Below are positions 1-8,610 of a stretch of 64,000 bases of DNA, piece by piece. Each line of letters begins with the position of its first letter. The first letter of the stretch is position 1. The stretch comes from Paenibacillus sp. ACRRY (GTDB lineage Bacteria > Bacillota > Bacilli > Paenibacillales > Paenibacillaceae), in NCBI RefSeq assembly GCF_022346995.1, contig NZ_JAKRNM010000010.1, positions 62,001-126,000 of the forward strand. Reading direction: 5' to 3'. Under the pieces are notes generated by a model. The model was not told the origin of the DNA and made no database searches. It was given only the letters and a program-made list of their open reading frames with translations. Position numbers and translations under genes: made by a program.

Positions 1-1
1 G

Positions 2-205
2 TATCAAAGGGAAGGTTTCGGTGTAATCGCGTCCTTATGGGAAGCTCTCTCTGTCTCGATTCATCGTGAAGTGAAGGTTTCGAACCCGCAGGGAGACATT
101 GAGGGAACAGCCATTGGGCTAGACCCTTCAGGGGCTTTGATTGTAGAGAAGAGAAGTGGCGAACGTATAACCGTGGTATCGGGAGAAATATCATTGATCG
201 ATTAA
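2..205 (+). CDS. birA: Biotin-protein ligase/repressor BirA, C-terminal end (partial)
   Basis: The first 67 codons visible are the tail of a gene that begins left of the window. The residues GTAIGLDPSGALIVEK followed by GEISLID match the small C-terminal SH3-like domain of biotin-protein ligases (typical pattern G-A-x-GID-x-x-GALL ... GE-I/V-SL). BirA attaches biotin to acetyl-CoA carboxylase and pyruvate carboxylase; in Bacillales it also carries an N-terminal DNA-binding domain that represses biotin genes, which cannot be seen here. Its position just before panB matches the B. subtilis order birA-panB-panC-panD, which supports the call. Confidence 0.85.
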   Translation, partial: YQREGFGVIASLWEALSVSIHREVKVSNPQGDIEGTAIGLDPSGALIVEKRSGERITVVSGEISLID

Positions 206-232
206 GGAAATTGTCGAATTTCCACTAAAATA

Positions 233-457
233 ATGAACATAACACGTGAAGTTTGGGCTGATCTTTGGTATACTGTGTTCGTGAGGCGATATCGGCTATT
301 GCAGACCGAATTGCACTCCGGCAACAGTATGCCTGATTGGCTTGATGATGAACAGATGCATAGCAAAATGGAAAATGTGTTAAGTGAGTTGTTGGATTCT
401 GCTCTGAGCCGAAGAGGACCGAGACAGAAGGGACGATCGCAAGTGACTCTTTTTTGA
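233..457 (+). CDS. Doubtful small ORF between birA and panB
   Basis: A 74-codon open frame fills most of the 325-base gap between birA and panB. Its middle part (WLDDEQMHSKMENVLSELLDSAL) could form an amphipathic helix and the composition is protein-like. No family is recognised. No convincing ribosome site precedes the ATG: the nearest purine run (AAGGA, about 204-208) lies 24 bases upstream. It may be a real small protein or chance; the gap could equally be leader sequence for panB. Confidence 0.25.
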   Translation: MNITREVWADLWYTVFVRRYRLLQTELHSGNSMPDWLDDEQMHSKMENVLSELLDSALSRRGPRQKGRSQVTLF

Positions 458-469
458 CTTTTCGGGACT

Positions 470-497
470 TTTTAGTGGAAAACTAAAAGGTTTTTTT
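470..497 (+). terminator. Weak AT-rich hairpin and T-run ahead of panB
   Basis: TTTTAGT (470-476) pairs with ACTAAAA (482-488) around a five-base loop and is followed by GG and seven T (491-497). The stem is short and AT-rich, so termination would be weak. It lies 34 bases before the panB start and could be a partial terminator for birA. Confidence 0.35.
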
Positions 498-530
498 GTT
501 GCGTTCTGAAATGAAAAGGAGAAAGGAGCC

Positions 531-1415
531 ATGAAGAAAATGGCTAACAAACAAGCGTTGAATATTGTGAAAATGAAAAAATACAAGCAGGATGGCGTGC
601 CGCTCAGCATGATTACGGCTTACGATTACCCCACGGCTCTGCTTGCGGAAGAAGCAGGCATTGACATGATATTGGTCGGGGATTCGCTCGGTAATGTAGT
701 GCTGGGTTATGATTCCACCCTGCCTGTGACGATAGACGATATGGTATATCATACCCGCTCCGTTGTGAGGGGTGCAGGGAGTACATTCATCGTAGCGGAT
801 ATGCCGTTCATGACCTATCACGGCAGCGTGGATGAAACGCTGAAGGGTGTTCGTCGTTTGATGCAGGAAGGTCATGCGCATGCAGTCAAAATGGAAGGTG
901 GCGTGGAGATCGCGGATACCGTTAAGGCTGTCGTGCAGGCCGGCGTGCCGGTTCTGGGACACATCGGACTGACACCGCAATCGGTGAATCAGATCGGCGG
1001 ATATCGGATTCAGGGTAAGGATGCAGCGGATGCCAGAAGACTAATGGATGAAGCGAAGGCACTCGAAGCTGCGGGAGCCTTCGGCATTGTTCTTGAACTC
1101 GTTACCGAAGAAGTGGCAAGAGCTATTTCGGAGGAACTGTCCATTCCCACAATTGGTATTGGCGCAGGACGTGGATGTGACGGTCAGGTTTTGGTATTCC
1201 ATGATGTGGTTCAGTATGCCTCTCCTTACATGCCGAAACGCTTTGTCAAAACATACGGCGATGTAGGTACTCTGATTCGTAACAGCATTGGAGCTTATGT
1301 TAAAGAAGTCAAAGACCGTTCCTTCCCTGCGGAGGAGCATGTATTTACTGCCGCAGACGGCGTTGTAGAGCAGCTGTACGGACATCGCAAAGAAAAGGTG
1401 GAGAGCAACTCATGA
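531..1415 (+). CDS. panB: Ketopantoate hydroxymethyltransferase PanB
   Basis: PanB transfers a hydroxymethyl group from methylene-tetrahydrofolate to 2-oxoisovalerate, giving ketopantoate, the first committed step to pantothenate and coenzyme A. The 294 residues show the family signatures: MITAYDYPTA near the N-terminus, ILVGDSLGNVVLGYDSTLPV (metal and substrate binding), VKMEGG, GHIGLTPQS and IGIGAGRGCDGQVLV. Length is near the usual 260-290. AAAGGAG at 522-528 sits just upstream of the ATG, which fixes the start. The stop overlaps the panC start by four bases, so the two are translationally coupled. panB, panC and panD form one operon as in B. subtilis. Confidence 0.97.
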   Translation: MKKMANKQALNIVKMKKYKQDGVPLSMITAYDYPTALLAEEAGIDMILVGDSLGNVVLGYDSTLPVTIDDMVYHTRSVVRGAGSTFIVADMPFMTYHGSVDETLKGVRRLMQEGHAHAVKMEGGVEIADTVKAVVQAGVPVLGHIGLTPQSVNQIGGYRIQGKDAADARRLMDEAKALEAAGAFGIVLELVTEEVARAISEELSIPTIGIGAGRGCDGQVLVFHDVVQYASPYMPKRFVKTYGDVGTLIRNSIGAYVKEVKDRSFPAEEHVFTAADGVVEQLYGHRKEKVESNS

Positions 1416-2308
1416 AAGTGATTCGAACCATCACAGAACTTAGACAAGAAATTGGTTTGAAGCGTCAAGCCACGCAATCCAAAGAGACTATTGTAGGCTT
1501 GGTACCTACGATGGGTTATCTTCATGAAGGTCATGCAAGCCTGATGTATGCTGCCAAACAGCAGAGTGATATTGTCGTATTAAGTATTTTTGTAAATCCG
1601 ATTCAGTTTGGACCAAATGAAGACTTTGACAGCTATCCCAGGGATGAAGCCAGGGATGTGGAGACGGCACGTGCGCAGGGAGTGGATATCGTATTTATTC
1701 CCTCCGTTGAAGAGATGTATCCACAGCAGACACAAACAACGGTATCCGTCTCAAGTTTGACTGACCGGCTATGCGGTGCTTCCCGTCCCGGACACTTTGA
1801 CGGTGTCACAACAGTGGTATCGAAACTGTTCAACATCGTGCAGCCACAGCGCGCATTTTTCGGAATGAAAGACGCACAGCAGGTTGCAGTCATCCAGCAA
1901 ATGGTCAATGATCTGAATATGCCTGTTGAGATTATTCCATGTCCTATCGTAAGGGAGCAGGATGGCTTGGCACTTAGTTCACGTAATGTCTATTTGAGTG
2001 CTGAAGATCGTCAGGAAGCTCTGGTCCTGTCCAAGGCGCTGCGTGCGGCTCAAGAAGCGGTGGATACAAGTGCTGACACAACAGCTGCGGATATACGCCG
2101 TATTTTGCGTGAGAACATCGGGCGTTCCTCCCGTGCTGTTATTGATTATGCAGAGGTTCAGGCTTTTCCGAGTCTGGAGCCGCTTGCTGATCAGGAAAAA
2201 GTGCACGGACGAGATGATATACTGATTGCACTTGCTGTGAAATTTGGCAAAACGAGACTGATTGATAATACAAGATTGCAAAGAGCGGAGGTACTGTCCC
2301 ATGTTTAG
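1412..2308 (+). CDS. panC: Pantothenate synthetase PanC
   Basis: PanC condenses pantoate with beta-alanine using ATP, the last step of pantothenate synthesis. The nucleotidyltransferase HIGH-type motif appears as PTMGYLHEGHASLM, followed by VSIFVNPIQFGPNEDF-like residues (FVNPIQFGPNEDFDSYPR), GVTTVVSKLFNIVQP, FFGMKDAQQ and the second ATP motif IVREQDGLALSSRN. At 298 residues it is slightly longer than the usual 280-285. It begins inside the last codons of panB (ATGA overlap) and itself overlaps panD by eight bases, so the three genes are one coupled unit. Confidence 0.97.
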   Translation: MKVIRTITELRQEIGLKRQATQSKETIVGLVPTMGYLHEGHASLMYAAKQQSDIVVLSIFVNPIQFGPNEDFDSYPRDEARDVETARAQGVDIVFIPSVEEMYPQQTQTTVSVSSLTDRLCGASRPGHFDGVTTVVSKLFNIVQPQRAFFGMKDAQQVAVIQQMVNDLNMPVEIIPCPIVREQDGLALSSRNVYLSAEDRQEALVLSKALRAAQEAVDTSADTTAADIRRILRENIGRSSRAVIDYAEVQAFPSLEPLADQEKVHGRDDILIALAVKFGKTRLIDNTRLQRAEVLSHV

Positions 2309-2684
2309 AACATTGATGAAATCCAAAATACACCGTGCCACAGTTACGGAAGCCAACCTGAATTATGTGGGGAGCATTACCATTGATGAAGATCTGATGG
2401 AAACGTCTGATCTGATGGAAAATGAGAAAGTGCAAATTGTAAACAACAACAATGGTGCACGGCTTGAGACCTACGTAATTCCCGGACCACGTGGGAGCGG
2501 AGTAATCTGTCTTAATGGTGCAGCCGCACGGCTTGTGCAGCCTGGAGACACGGTCATTATCATTTCATATGCGATGATGTCTCAGGAAGAAGCGAATACG
2601 CACAAACCTACTGTCGTCTTTGTGGACGGTCAAAACAAACCTGTACAGACCATGAAGCAGGAAGTTCACGCGACAATTATGTAA
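2301..2684 (+). CDS. panD: Aspartate 1-decarboxylase PanD
   Basis: PanD makes beta-alanine from aspartate, feeding PanC. It is a pyruvoyl enzyme formed by self-cleavage. With the ATG at 2301 the protein is 127 residues, the standard length, and the cleavage site falls exactly at Gly24-Ser25 (NYVGSITID). Arg and Tyr residues of the active site (RGSGVICLNGAAAR, around 55-70) are present. The start at 2301 has GGAGG at 2287-2291; an upstream in-frame ATG at 2262 lies within panC and would add 13 unrelated residues. Together with panB and panC this gives a complete beta-alanine to pantothenate branch. Confidence 0.97.
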   Translation: MFRTLMKSKIHRATVTEANLNYVGSITIDEDLMETSDLMENEKVQIVNNNNGARLETYVIPGPRGSGVICLNGAAARLVQPGDTVIIISYAMMSQEEANTHKPTVVFVDGQNKPVQTMKQEVHATIM

Positions 2685-2776
2685 TCCACTGGTAAGGGGA
2701 ATGAAATCGGTCCACCTTGCAAAAAATGAGTACAGGTCACGCACTAATCCATTTTTTCAAGGGTGGGGATGCATCG

Positions 2777-3403
2777 ATGTTCCAGCATGTTTTCGCGGAA
2801 ATGAACGACATGTTAGATGAAATTATCAAGCGCTACCCTTCCGCTGAAGGTCTGAACAAACAGGAACTGCTGCAAAAGTGGAACTTGCTGAAGCGGATGA
2901 GTGACGGGATGATTGATGAGTGGCTGATGTTTGAGGAGAAGATGAGTCAGGTCAGGGATTTGGAACAACCGGTAGCACTCCAACCGGAACAGGAAGCAGT
3001 CACTGCTCTGCCTGAAATCCATTTGGAATCCTTTAGTCGCGGTCAGGGATACTTCAAGTTACAAATGTTTCCGCAGGCGATTATGCAATTTTCACAAATT
3101 ATTGCCGAATATCCGGACAGTGCACTGACTCGGTACTACCTGGGTCTTGCGCATATGAACCTCAATCAAACCGCGGAAGCGGGAAGTCACCTGCGGCTCA
3201 TCGTGCACCTGAATGGTTCTCCGAGGCTGAAGGGGTTAGCCTGCAATGCGCTGGGCTGCCTCGAAGCCAAGCTCGCGAACCCCAAAGGAGCATGTTCCTT
3301 GTTTGCACAGGCACTACAGCATGACCCAACGTTGACCGAACCGTTGTATAATATGGAAGCCTGCAGGCTGAACAGCGGACAACTGCAATATGGAATAAGC
3401 TGA
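2777..3403 (+). CDS. TPR-containing protein of unknown function
   Basis: About 208 residues. The N-terminal half is mostly helical and acidic (a coiled stretch ending FEEKMSQ). The C-terminal half has tetratricopeptide-type repeats: SRGQGYFKLQMFPQAIMQFSQIIAEYPD, then TRYYLGLAHMNLNQ, and again ACNALGCLEAKLANP. Such repeats bind other proteins; no partner is evident. The start is uncertain. ATG 2777 has a good site (AAGGGTGGGG, about 2758-2767); an upstream TTG (2717) or ATG (2726) in the same frame would add 17-20 residues. It follows panD by about 90 bases and is closed by a terminator, so it may be the last gene of the pan operon. Confidence 0.75.
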   Translation: MFQHVFAEMNDMLDEIIKRYPSAEGLNKQELLQKWNLLKRMSDGMIDEWLMFEEKMSQVRDLEQPVALQPEQEAVTALPEIHLESFSRGQGYFKLQMFPQAIMQFSQIIAEYPDSALTRYYLGLAHMNLNQTAEAGSHLRLIVHLNGSPRLKGLACNALGCLEAKLANPKGACSLFAQALQHDPTLTEPLYNMEACRLNSGQLQYGIS

Positions 3404-3442
3404 TCGTACTCGAAATTCAAGTGCAGTGAAGCGGCATTAAGA

Positions 3443-3487
3443 CGGTGTTTTCTCCTTTAAGATTATGGAGGGAACACCGCCTTTTTT
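3443..3487 (+). terminator. Rho-independent terminator after the pan/TPR genes
   Basis: CGGTGTT (3443-3449) pairs with AACACCG (3473-3479); inside it CTCC pairs with GGAG. The hairpin is followed by C and six T (3482-3487). Confidence 0.85.
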
Positions 3488-3497
3488 GTCAGTTAAT

Positions 3498-3525
3498 TTT
3501 CAAATGCCCGTTTTTTTGCTATGCT
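3498..3525 (+). promoter_or_regulatory. Possible sigma-A promoter for dinG
   Basis: TTTCAA (3498-3503), 16 bases, TATGCT (3520-3525), lying between the terminator and dinG. Both boxes are imperfect. Confidence 0.35.
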
Positions 3526-3563
3526 GTAACATAGACTGGAATGGAAGGGACTTGTACATTGCA

Positions 3564-6434
3564 ATGAAATTTGCCGTATTGGATTTCGAAACAACCGGCA
3601 CGCAGTCCGATGGTGAGATTATACAAGCCGGACTTGCCATCATAGATCATGACTACAGCATAACTCAAATATATAGTTCTTATGTAAACCCTGGTGTGCC
3701 TATTCCTCCGTTTATTACGGGATTAACCGGGATTACTGACGAAGATGTAGCGGGCGCTCCTTCACTCGAAGAGATGATGATGGAGATGGTTCCGCTGCTA
3801 GACGATGTTGTCCTTGTGGGACACAACGTCGCTTTTGATTTTCATTTCCTTCAGAATGCGCTTGACCGATGCGGCTACTTACCGTTCACCGGACGTATTC
3901 TGGATACCATTGATTTTCTCAAAATTTCATTTCCTTCACTTGGTTCTTATCAACTGGGGTATGTATCTTCAGAATTCGGATTCCAGCATGACCGTCCTCA
4001 TCAGGCAGACAGTGATGCCTTGGCGACAGCCTATGTGCTCCTGAAGTGTTTGGATGAGCTGCGTCAACTGCCATTGATTACGATACAGCGCCTCAGCGAT
4101 CTGTTTGCACCTGAGGACAGCGATCTGGGCTGGTTCTTCGATGGCATGCGCAGTGAGAAGGAAGCAGAGCCTATACAGGATCTGGATGGACATACGTATT
4201 ACCGCCAATTGGCCTTGAATGTGAGTGACTGGACCGAGATCGGTGCACCACGCGATGAACGCGAAGGTAATCCGCTTGAAGGCGTAAGTTTTGAGCAGTA
4301 TATGGATCAGGTCCGGGCCAATCTGCAGGATACACTGGATCACTATGAAGAACGCGAGGCACAGACACAGATGTTTAGCAGTGTAAGGCAAGCGCTGGAC
4401 GAAGAAAAGCATCTGTTAATCGAAGCGGGTACGGGTACGGGTAAATCCCTGGGGTACTTGCTGCCGGCCATATATGAGAGTGTGAAGCAGGAACGAAAAG
4501 TAATGGTTAGCACGCATACAATCAACCTGCAGGAACAGCTCCGGGAGCGTGATATCCCGCTTCTGACCAAAGTGGTGCCTTTTCCGTTTAAGGCTGCCGT
4601 GTTCAAAGGTCGCGGTCACTACCTGTGTCTGCGGAAATTTGAGCACAAGATCAACAAACGTGAGTTTGCTACACCGAAAGAAGATTATTTTACAGCGGCA
4701 CAAATGATTGTGTGGCTCACCCAGACAGAGACCGGAGATGACGAGGAGCTGAACCTCAGTGCACGTGGTGGGGACTTCTGGGAAACTGTACAGAGCGAAT
4801 CCGAATCCTGCCTGGGACGTTCTTGTCCGTGGTTCAGGAAGTGTTTCTACCATCGGGCGAAGCATGAAGCTGGATTGTCTGATATCGTCATTACGAATCA
4901 TTCCAAATTGTTTACGGATGTAAAAGCAGCTCATCAGCTGCTGCCGGCTTACGAGAGTCTCGTAATCGACGAGGCTCATCATCTCGAGGATGTGGCAGGT
5001 AAGCACTTGGGTCTTCACATGAAATATTTCACATTGGTTCATACTCTGACCCGTTTGTTTAAGGATAGTCGGAACGGTCAGCTTCCCATGCTGCGTACCC
5101 AACTGGCGGGTCATGAAAATTCGGTGCAGTGGGGCTCAGTCATTGACCAGATGTTCCCGCTTGCTGTTGAAGTCAAAGAGATGTGGGATCGCTTGAGCGA
5201 TGCTCTGTTTAACCTGCTGCCTGAGCGAAGTGATGCTTCTCCAGGGGAAACGGGGCAATTTTCCCTCAGACTGAAGCCTTCAATGAAACCGGCGAAGTGG
5301 CAGGAGCTGCAGGATTACGAGAACCAGATTTATGTCACACTGGGGGACTTGATCCGCAAGGGAGACAAGCTGCTTCTTGAAGTGAAAGAAGACCAGGACG
5401 ACTACCAATCGGATAGCTTGATCACGGACATTACAGGTCTGCTTAAGGATTTGGCGACGCTCAAAGAAAACCTTCGTTTCTTCATGCGAATGGATGATGC
5501 CAAAACGGTATACTGGATGGAGGCAAGCGGCCAATTCCGCAGCAAATCACTGCAGCTCTATGCTGTTCCTGTCGATGTTAGTGCTCAGCTGAAGGACATG
5601 TTCTTCGATAAAAAGAAAAGCGTTGTTCTTACTTCGGCTACGCTCTCTGTTGATAAGTCATTTCAGTTCATGATTGAACAGCTTGGCTTGCAGGAAGCAG
5701 CCGATAATAACCGTTTGCTGACGTCCATGCTGCCGTCACCATTCCGGTACAGGGATCAGGCTTTGCTAGTCATACCTCGTGATTTCCCAAGTGTAAAAGG
5801 CAGTGTGGGTGATGCTCACTTTGTCGACATGCTCGTAAGATCTCTGGCCGAAACGGCTATTGCGACACGGGGCCGCATGATGGTGCTCTTCACTTCATAC
5901 AGAATGCTGCGCCAGGTCTATGATCCATTAAAAGAAGCGTTGTCGGGTAACGATATCTCGCTGCTCGGTCAAGGCGTTGATAGTGGCAGTCGTTCCAAGT
6001 TAACCCGCAGGTTCCAGGATGCGAAAGCGACGGTTCTGCTGGGCACCAGCAGTTTCTGGGAAGGGGTAGATATCCCTGGAGAGGCGCTAACCTGTCTGGC
6101 GATTGTGAGATTGCCCTTCCAGCCTCCGAACCATCCGCTTGTTGAGGCGAAGAGTGAACTGCTGCAGGAACAGAAAAAGAATCCGTTTATGAAGCTGTCT
6201 GTTCCACAGGCTGTCATCCGTTTCAAGCAGGGATTCGGCAGGCTTGTTCGTACAGCCAAGGATCGGGGTATTGTCATCGTTTACGATACACGGGTGATTG
6301 AGTCCTATTACGGAAAGTATTTCCTATATTCATTACCTGGTCCCAAAATGGAACATATGCTGACTGAACAGATGGTTCCCCGAATTAGCGAGTGGCTGGA
6401 AACACCAGCACAGGATGAATCTACTGTGAATTAG
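3564..6434 (+). CDS. dinG: DinG-family helicase with N-terminal exonuclease domain
   Basis: About 956 residues from ATG 3564. Residues 1-170 are a DEDDh 3'-5' exonuclease: D7-x-E9 in LDFETTGT, GHNVAFDFHFL, and HQADSD. The rest is a superfamily 2 helicase: Walker A GTGTGKS (Lys294), DEAH box D469-E-A-H472, and C-terminal motifs TSATLS, GTSSFWEGVDIPG and QGFGRLVR. Four cysteines, C355, C416, C421 and C427, fall between Walker A and the DEAH box, with the x4 and x5 spacing of the iron-sulfur cluster of E. coli DinG. The family acts in DNA repair and in unwinding DNA-RNA hybrids. An open frame extends upstream to 3465, but the conserved exonuclease starts at MKFAVLDFE, and GGAAGGGA (3543-3550) supports 3564. 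Confidence 0.93.
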   Translation: MKFAVLDFETTGTQSDGEIIQAGLAIIDHDYSITQIYSSYVNPGVPIPPFITGLTGITDEDVAGAPSLEEMMMEMVPLLDDVVLVGHNVAFDFHFLQNALDRCGYLPFTGRILDTIDFLKISFPSLGSYQLGYVSSEFGFQHDRPHQADSDALATAYVLLKCLDELRQLPLITIQRLSDLFAPEDSDLGWFFDGMRSEKEAEPIQDLDGHTYYRQLALNVSDWTEIGAPRDEREGNPLEGVSFEQYMDQVRANLQDTLDHYEEREAQTQMFSSVRQALDEEKHLLIEAGTGTGKSLGYLLPAIYESVKQERKVMVSTHTINLQEQLRERDIPLLTKVVPFPFKAAVFKGRGHYLCLRKFEHKINKREFATPKEDYFTAAQMIVWLTQTETGDDEELNLSARGGDFWETVQSESESCLGRSCPWFRKCFYHRAKHEAGLSDIVITNHSKLFTDVKAAHQLLPAYESLVIDEAHHLEDVAGKHLGLHMKYFTLVHTLTRLFKDSRNGQLPMLRTQLAGHENSVQWGSVIDQMFPLAVEVKEMWDRLSDALFNLLPERSDASPGETGQFSLRLKPSMKPAKWQELQDYENQIYVTLGDLIRKGDKLLLEVKEDQDDYQSDSLITDITGLLKDLATLKENLRFFMRMDDAKTVYWMEASGQFRSKSLQLYAVPVDVSAQLKDMFFDKKKSVVLTSATLSVDKSFQFMIEQLGLQEAADNNRLLTSMLPSPFRYRDQALLVIPRDFPSVKGSVGDAHFVDMLVRSLAETAIATRGRMMVLFTSYRMLRQVYDPLKEALSGNDISLLGQGVDSGSRSKLTRRFQDAKATVLLGTSSFWEGVDIPGEALTCLAIVRLPFQPPNHPLVEAKSELLQEQKKNPFMKLSVPQAVIRFKQGFGRLVRTAKDRGIVIVYDTRVIESYYGKYFLYSLPGPKMEHMLTEQMVPRISEWLETPAQDESTVN

Positions 6435-6527
6435 GTATGACGTCGTTGCGTAATAAGGGCTTCTCGCTGTAAACTTTATTAGAGTGTGATTCATTCTTGA
6501 AGCACTTTTAACTTTATATTTCATAAG

Positions 6528-6590
6528 GCATCTTGCATAATTTCATTCGGAGACGAAAACGGTTATGCGGGATGCTACATTTTTATTTAT
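6528..6590 (+). terminator. Long hairpin after dinG, probable terminator
   Basis: A 13-pair stem (6528-6540 with 6563-6575, two G-U pairs) encloses a small TTCG-GAGA-CGAA hairpin and is followed by TACATTTTTATTT. It lies 32 bases before rex, so it could also shape the rex leader. Confidence 0.6.
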
Positions 6591-6621
6591 CTATGTGGCC
6601 TTGGTAAGGGGGAGTAATGTA

Positions 6622-7275
6622 ATGAAATCAGATAAAATTTCGGAAGCTGTGGTGCGCAGATTGCCTGTTTACTTACGTTATTTGAGTGAGCTTCATCAAC
6701 GTGAGGTAGGCACAGTGTCATCACAGGAACTTGGACTGCGCCTGGATCTTAATCCTGCCCAGATTCGTAAAGACCTTGCATACTTTGGGGACTTCGGTCG
6801 CAAAGGCATTGGATACGACGTATCGTATCTAATTGAGAAAATCCGTCATATCTTGAAGATTGATCAGCAAATCAATGTTGCTCTGGTGGGAGCTGGTAAC
6901 TTGGGACATGCATTGTCCAATTACAACGCCTATCTGAAAGACAACATGAAAATTGTTGCTGTTTTCGATGCATACGGCCCCAAGATTGGCAGTCAGATTA
7001 ACAGCTTGAAAGTACAGCCGATGAATGAACTAACGGATTCGGTCAAAAAAGATAATATTCGTATCGGTATCATTACCGTCCCAGATACCGAAGCTCAGAA
7101 CGTAGCCGATCAGCTCGTGGAATCCGGCATTGAAGCAATTCTGAACTTTGCACCAACCATCCTAAAAACACCACCGCACGTCCGTATTCATCATGCTGAT
7201 TTTACAACGGATCTGCTTAGCCTGGCTTATTATCTGGAGAACGGAAAGGACGACGAGGAAGATGACGACAAATAG
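6622..7275 (+). CDS. rex: Redox-sensing transcriptional repressor Rex
   Basis: Rex senses the NADH/NAD+ ratio and represses fermentation and respiratory genes until NADH rises. The 217 residues show an N-terminal winged helix (AVVRRLPVYLRYLSELHQREVGTVSSQEL ... NPAQIRKDLAYFGDFGRKGIGY) and a Rossmann domain with VALVGAGNLGHAL, followed by a C-terminal helix ending FTTDLLSLAYYLEN that swaps between subunits. AAGGGGGAG (6606-6613) fixes the ATG at 6622; the open frame upstream of it is not conserved-looking. The tail is very acidic (DDEEDDDK) and overlaps mtaD by 14 bases. The hbd-ackA genes downstream are the kind of target Rex controls, but no operator was identified here. Confidence 0.95.
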   Translation: MKSDKISEAVVRRLPVYLRYLSELHQREVGTVSSQELGLRLDLNPAQIRKDLAYFGDFGRKGIGYDVSYLIEKIRHILKIDQQINVALVGAGNLGHALSNYNAYLKDNMKIVAVFDAYGPKIGSQINSLKVQPMNELTDSVKKDNIRIGIITVPDTEAQNVADQLVESGIEAILNFAPTILKTPPHVRIHHADFTTDLLSLAYYLENGKDDEEDDDK

Positions 7276-8566
7276 ATGGGTAATTCATAACGGCAAATTT
7301 GCTGTAAATAGCGGTACAGAGTGGACAGTGGTTCAAGGGTATATGGTCGTTGAAGACGACAAGATTGTGCATATTGGTGAGACACTGCCGGATGGAGATG
7401 AGAGCCTGCCGAAGGTTGATGGCAAAGGACTGGTCTTTTTGCCGGGTCTGATCAATACGCATGGTCATGCAGCCATGTCGCTTCTGAGAGGTCACGGGGA
7501 CGATTTGGCCCTACAAGTATGGCTTCAGGAGAAAATGTGGCCTATGGAGGCGAAAATGACGTCTGAGGACGTGTATTGGGGCACCTCTCTTTCTGTATTA
7601 GAAATGCTGAAAGGCGGAACGACTGCATTCCTGGATATGTATGATCATATGGACCAGGTGGCAAAAGTGGTTGAACAATCCGGTATTCGTGCAGCATTGG
7701 CACGTGGTGTCATTGGTCTCTGTTCCGAAGAAGAGCAAATGCGTAAACTGCAAGAATCGGCTGCGTTTGCACGCGAGTGGAATGGACAAGCTGGTGGTCG
7801 AATTACGACGATCATCTCACCGCATGCGCCGTATACATGCCCTCCAGATTACATAGAGAAGCTGGTACAGGTTGCACATGATCTGGATCTGCCGCTGCAC
7901 ACCCATATGTCGGAAACTCTCCGCGAAGTCGAACAGAATGTGACTGATTATGGTTTGCGTCCAGTAGCACATTTGGAAAAGCTCGGTTTCTTCTCTCGAC
8001 CTTCCCTCGTTGCACACGCCGTGCATTTGAATGATGAGGAGATCGAAATTCTGGCACGCCATGATGTAGCGGTCTCTCACAATCCGGGAAGCAACCTGAA
8101 GCTTGCTTCGGGTGTTGCGCGGGTTCCGGATCTGCTGAAAGCTGGAGTAACCGTATCTCTGGGAACAGACGGACCAGCGAGCAACAACAACTTGGATATG
8201 TTTGAAGAGATGAGACTTGCTGCTTTGATTCATAAGGGAGTATCCGGTGACCCAACAGCGGTACCAGCGGGAGAAGCACTGCTACTCGGAACGGGGTATG
8301 GTGCCAAATCCATCTTCTTGAACGATACAGGAGCACTTCGAGTAGGCATGAAGGCTGATTTCATTGCGCTAAATATTGAACAAGCACACTTCTATCCGCA
8401 CACGGATCTGATCTCTCATACCATTTACTCGGCTTCGGCCAAGGATGTGGAGCATGTATGGGTCGACGGTAAGCAACTGGTGAAACATGGTGAATGTCTT
8501 ACTATGGATGAAGAGCGCATTCTGCGCGAGTCTCAACTTGCATTTGACGGACTGCTCGCCCGTTAA
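7262..8566 (+). CDS. mtaD: MTA/SAH deaminase (amidohydrolase family)
   Basis: A 434-residue amidohydrolase that most resembles 5'-methylthioadenosine/S-adenosylhomocysteine deaminases, which convert these adenosines to the inosine forms. Metal-binding H67-x-H69 lies in INTHGHAAMSLLRG; the MtaD-typical WLQEKMWPMEA follows; then SPHAPYTC, HTHMSE, HAVHL and the metal Asp in SLGTDGPASNNN. The ATG at 7262 lies inside the last codons of rex, with GAGGA just upstream. Other deaminases of this superfamily (guanine, chlorohydrolase) are possible, but these motifs favour MtaD. It links to the methionine-salvage genes further right. Confidence 0.88.
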   Translation: MTTNRWVIHNGKFAVNSGTEWTVVQGYMVVEDDKIVHIGETLPDGDESLPKVDGKGLVFLPGLINTHGHAAMSLLRGHGDDLALQVWLQEKMWPMEAKMTSEDVYWGTSLSVLEMLKGGTTAFLDMYDHMDQVAKVVEQSGIRAALARGVIGLCSEEEQMRKLQESAAFAREWNGQAGGRITTIISPHAPYTCPPDYIEKLVQVAHDLDLPLHTHMSETLREVEQNVTDYGLRPVAHLEKLGFFSRPSLVAHAVHLNDEEIEILARHDVAVSHNPGSNLKLASGVARVPDLLKAGVTVSLGTDGPASNNNLDMFEEMRLAALIHKGVSGDPTAVPAGEALLLGTGYGAKSIFLNDTGALRVGMKADFIALNIEQAHFYPHTDLISHTIYSASAKDVEHVWVDGKQLVKHGECLTMDEERILRESQLAFDGLLAR

Positions 8567-8610
8567 TTTCAGAATAGCAGCAGCGTCATAGGGGAAAGGA
8601 AGTTCGGCTT

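Noticed and set aside
4416..5114. Minus-strand open frame opposite dinG
   Set aside because: Antisense to the helicase core of dinG, with no motif and no gene context.
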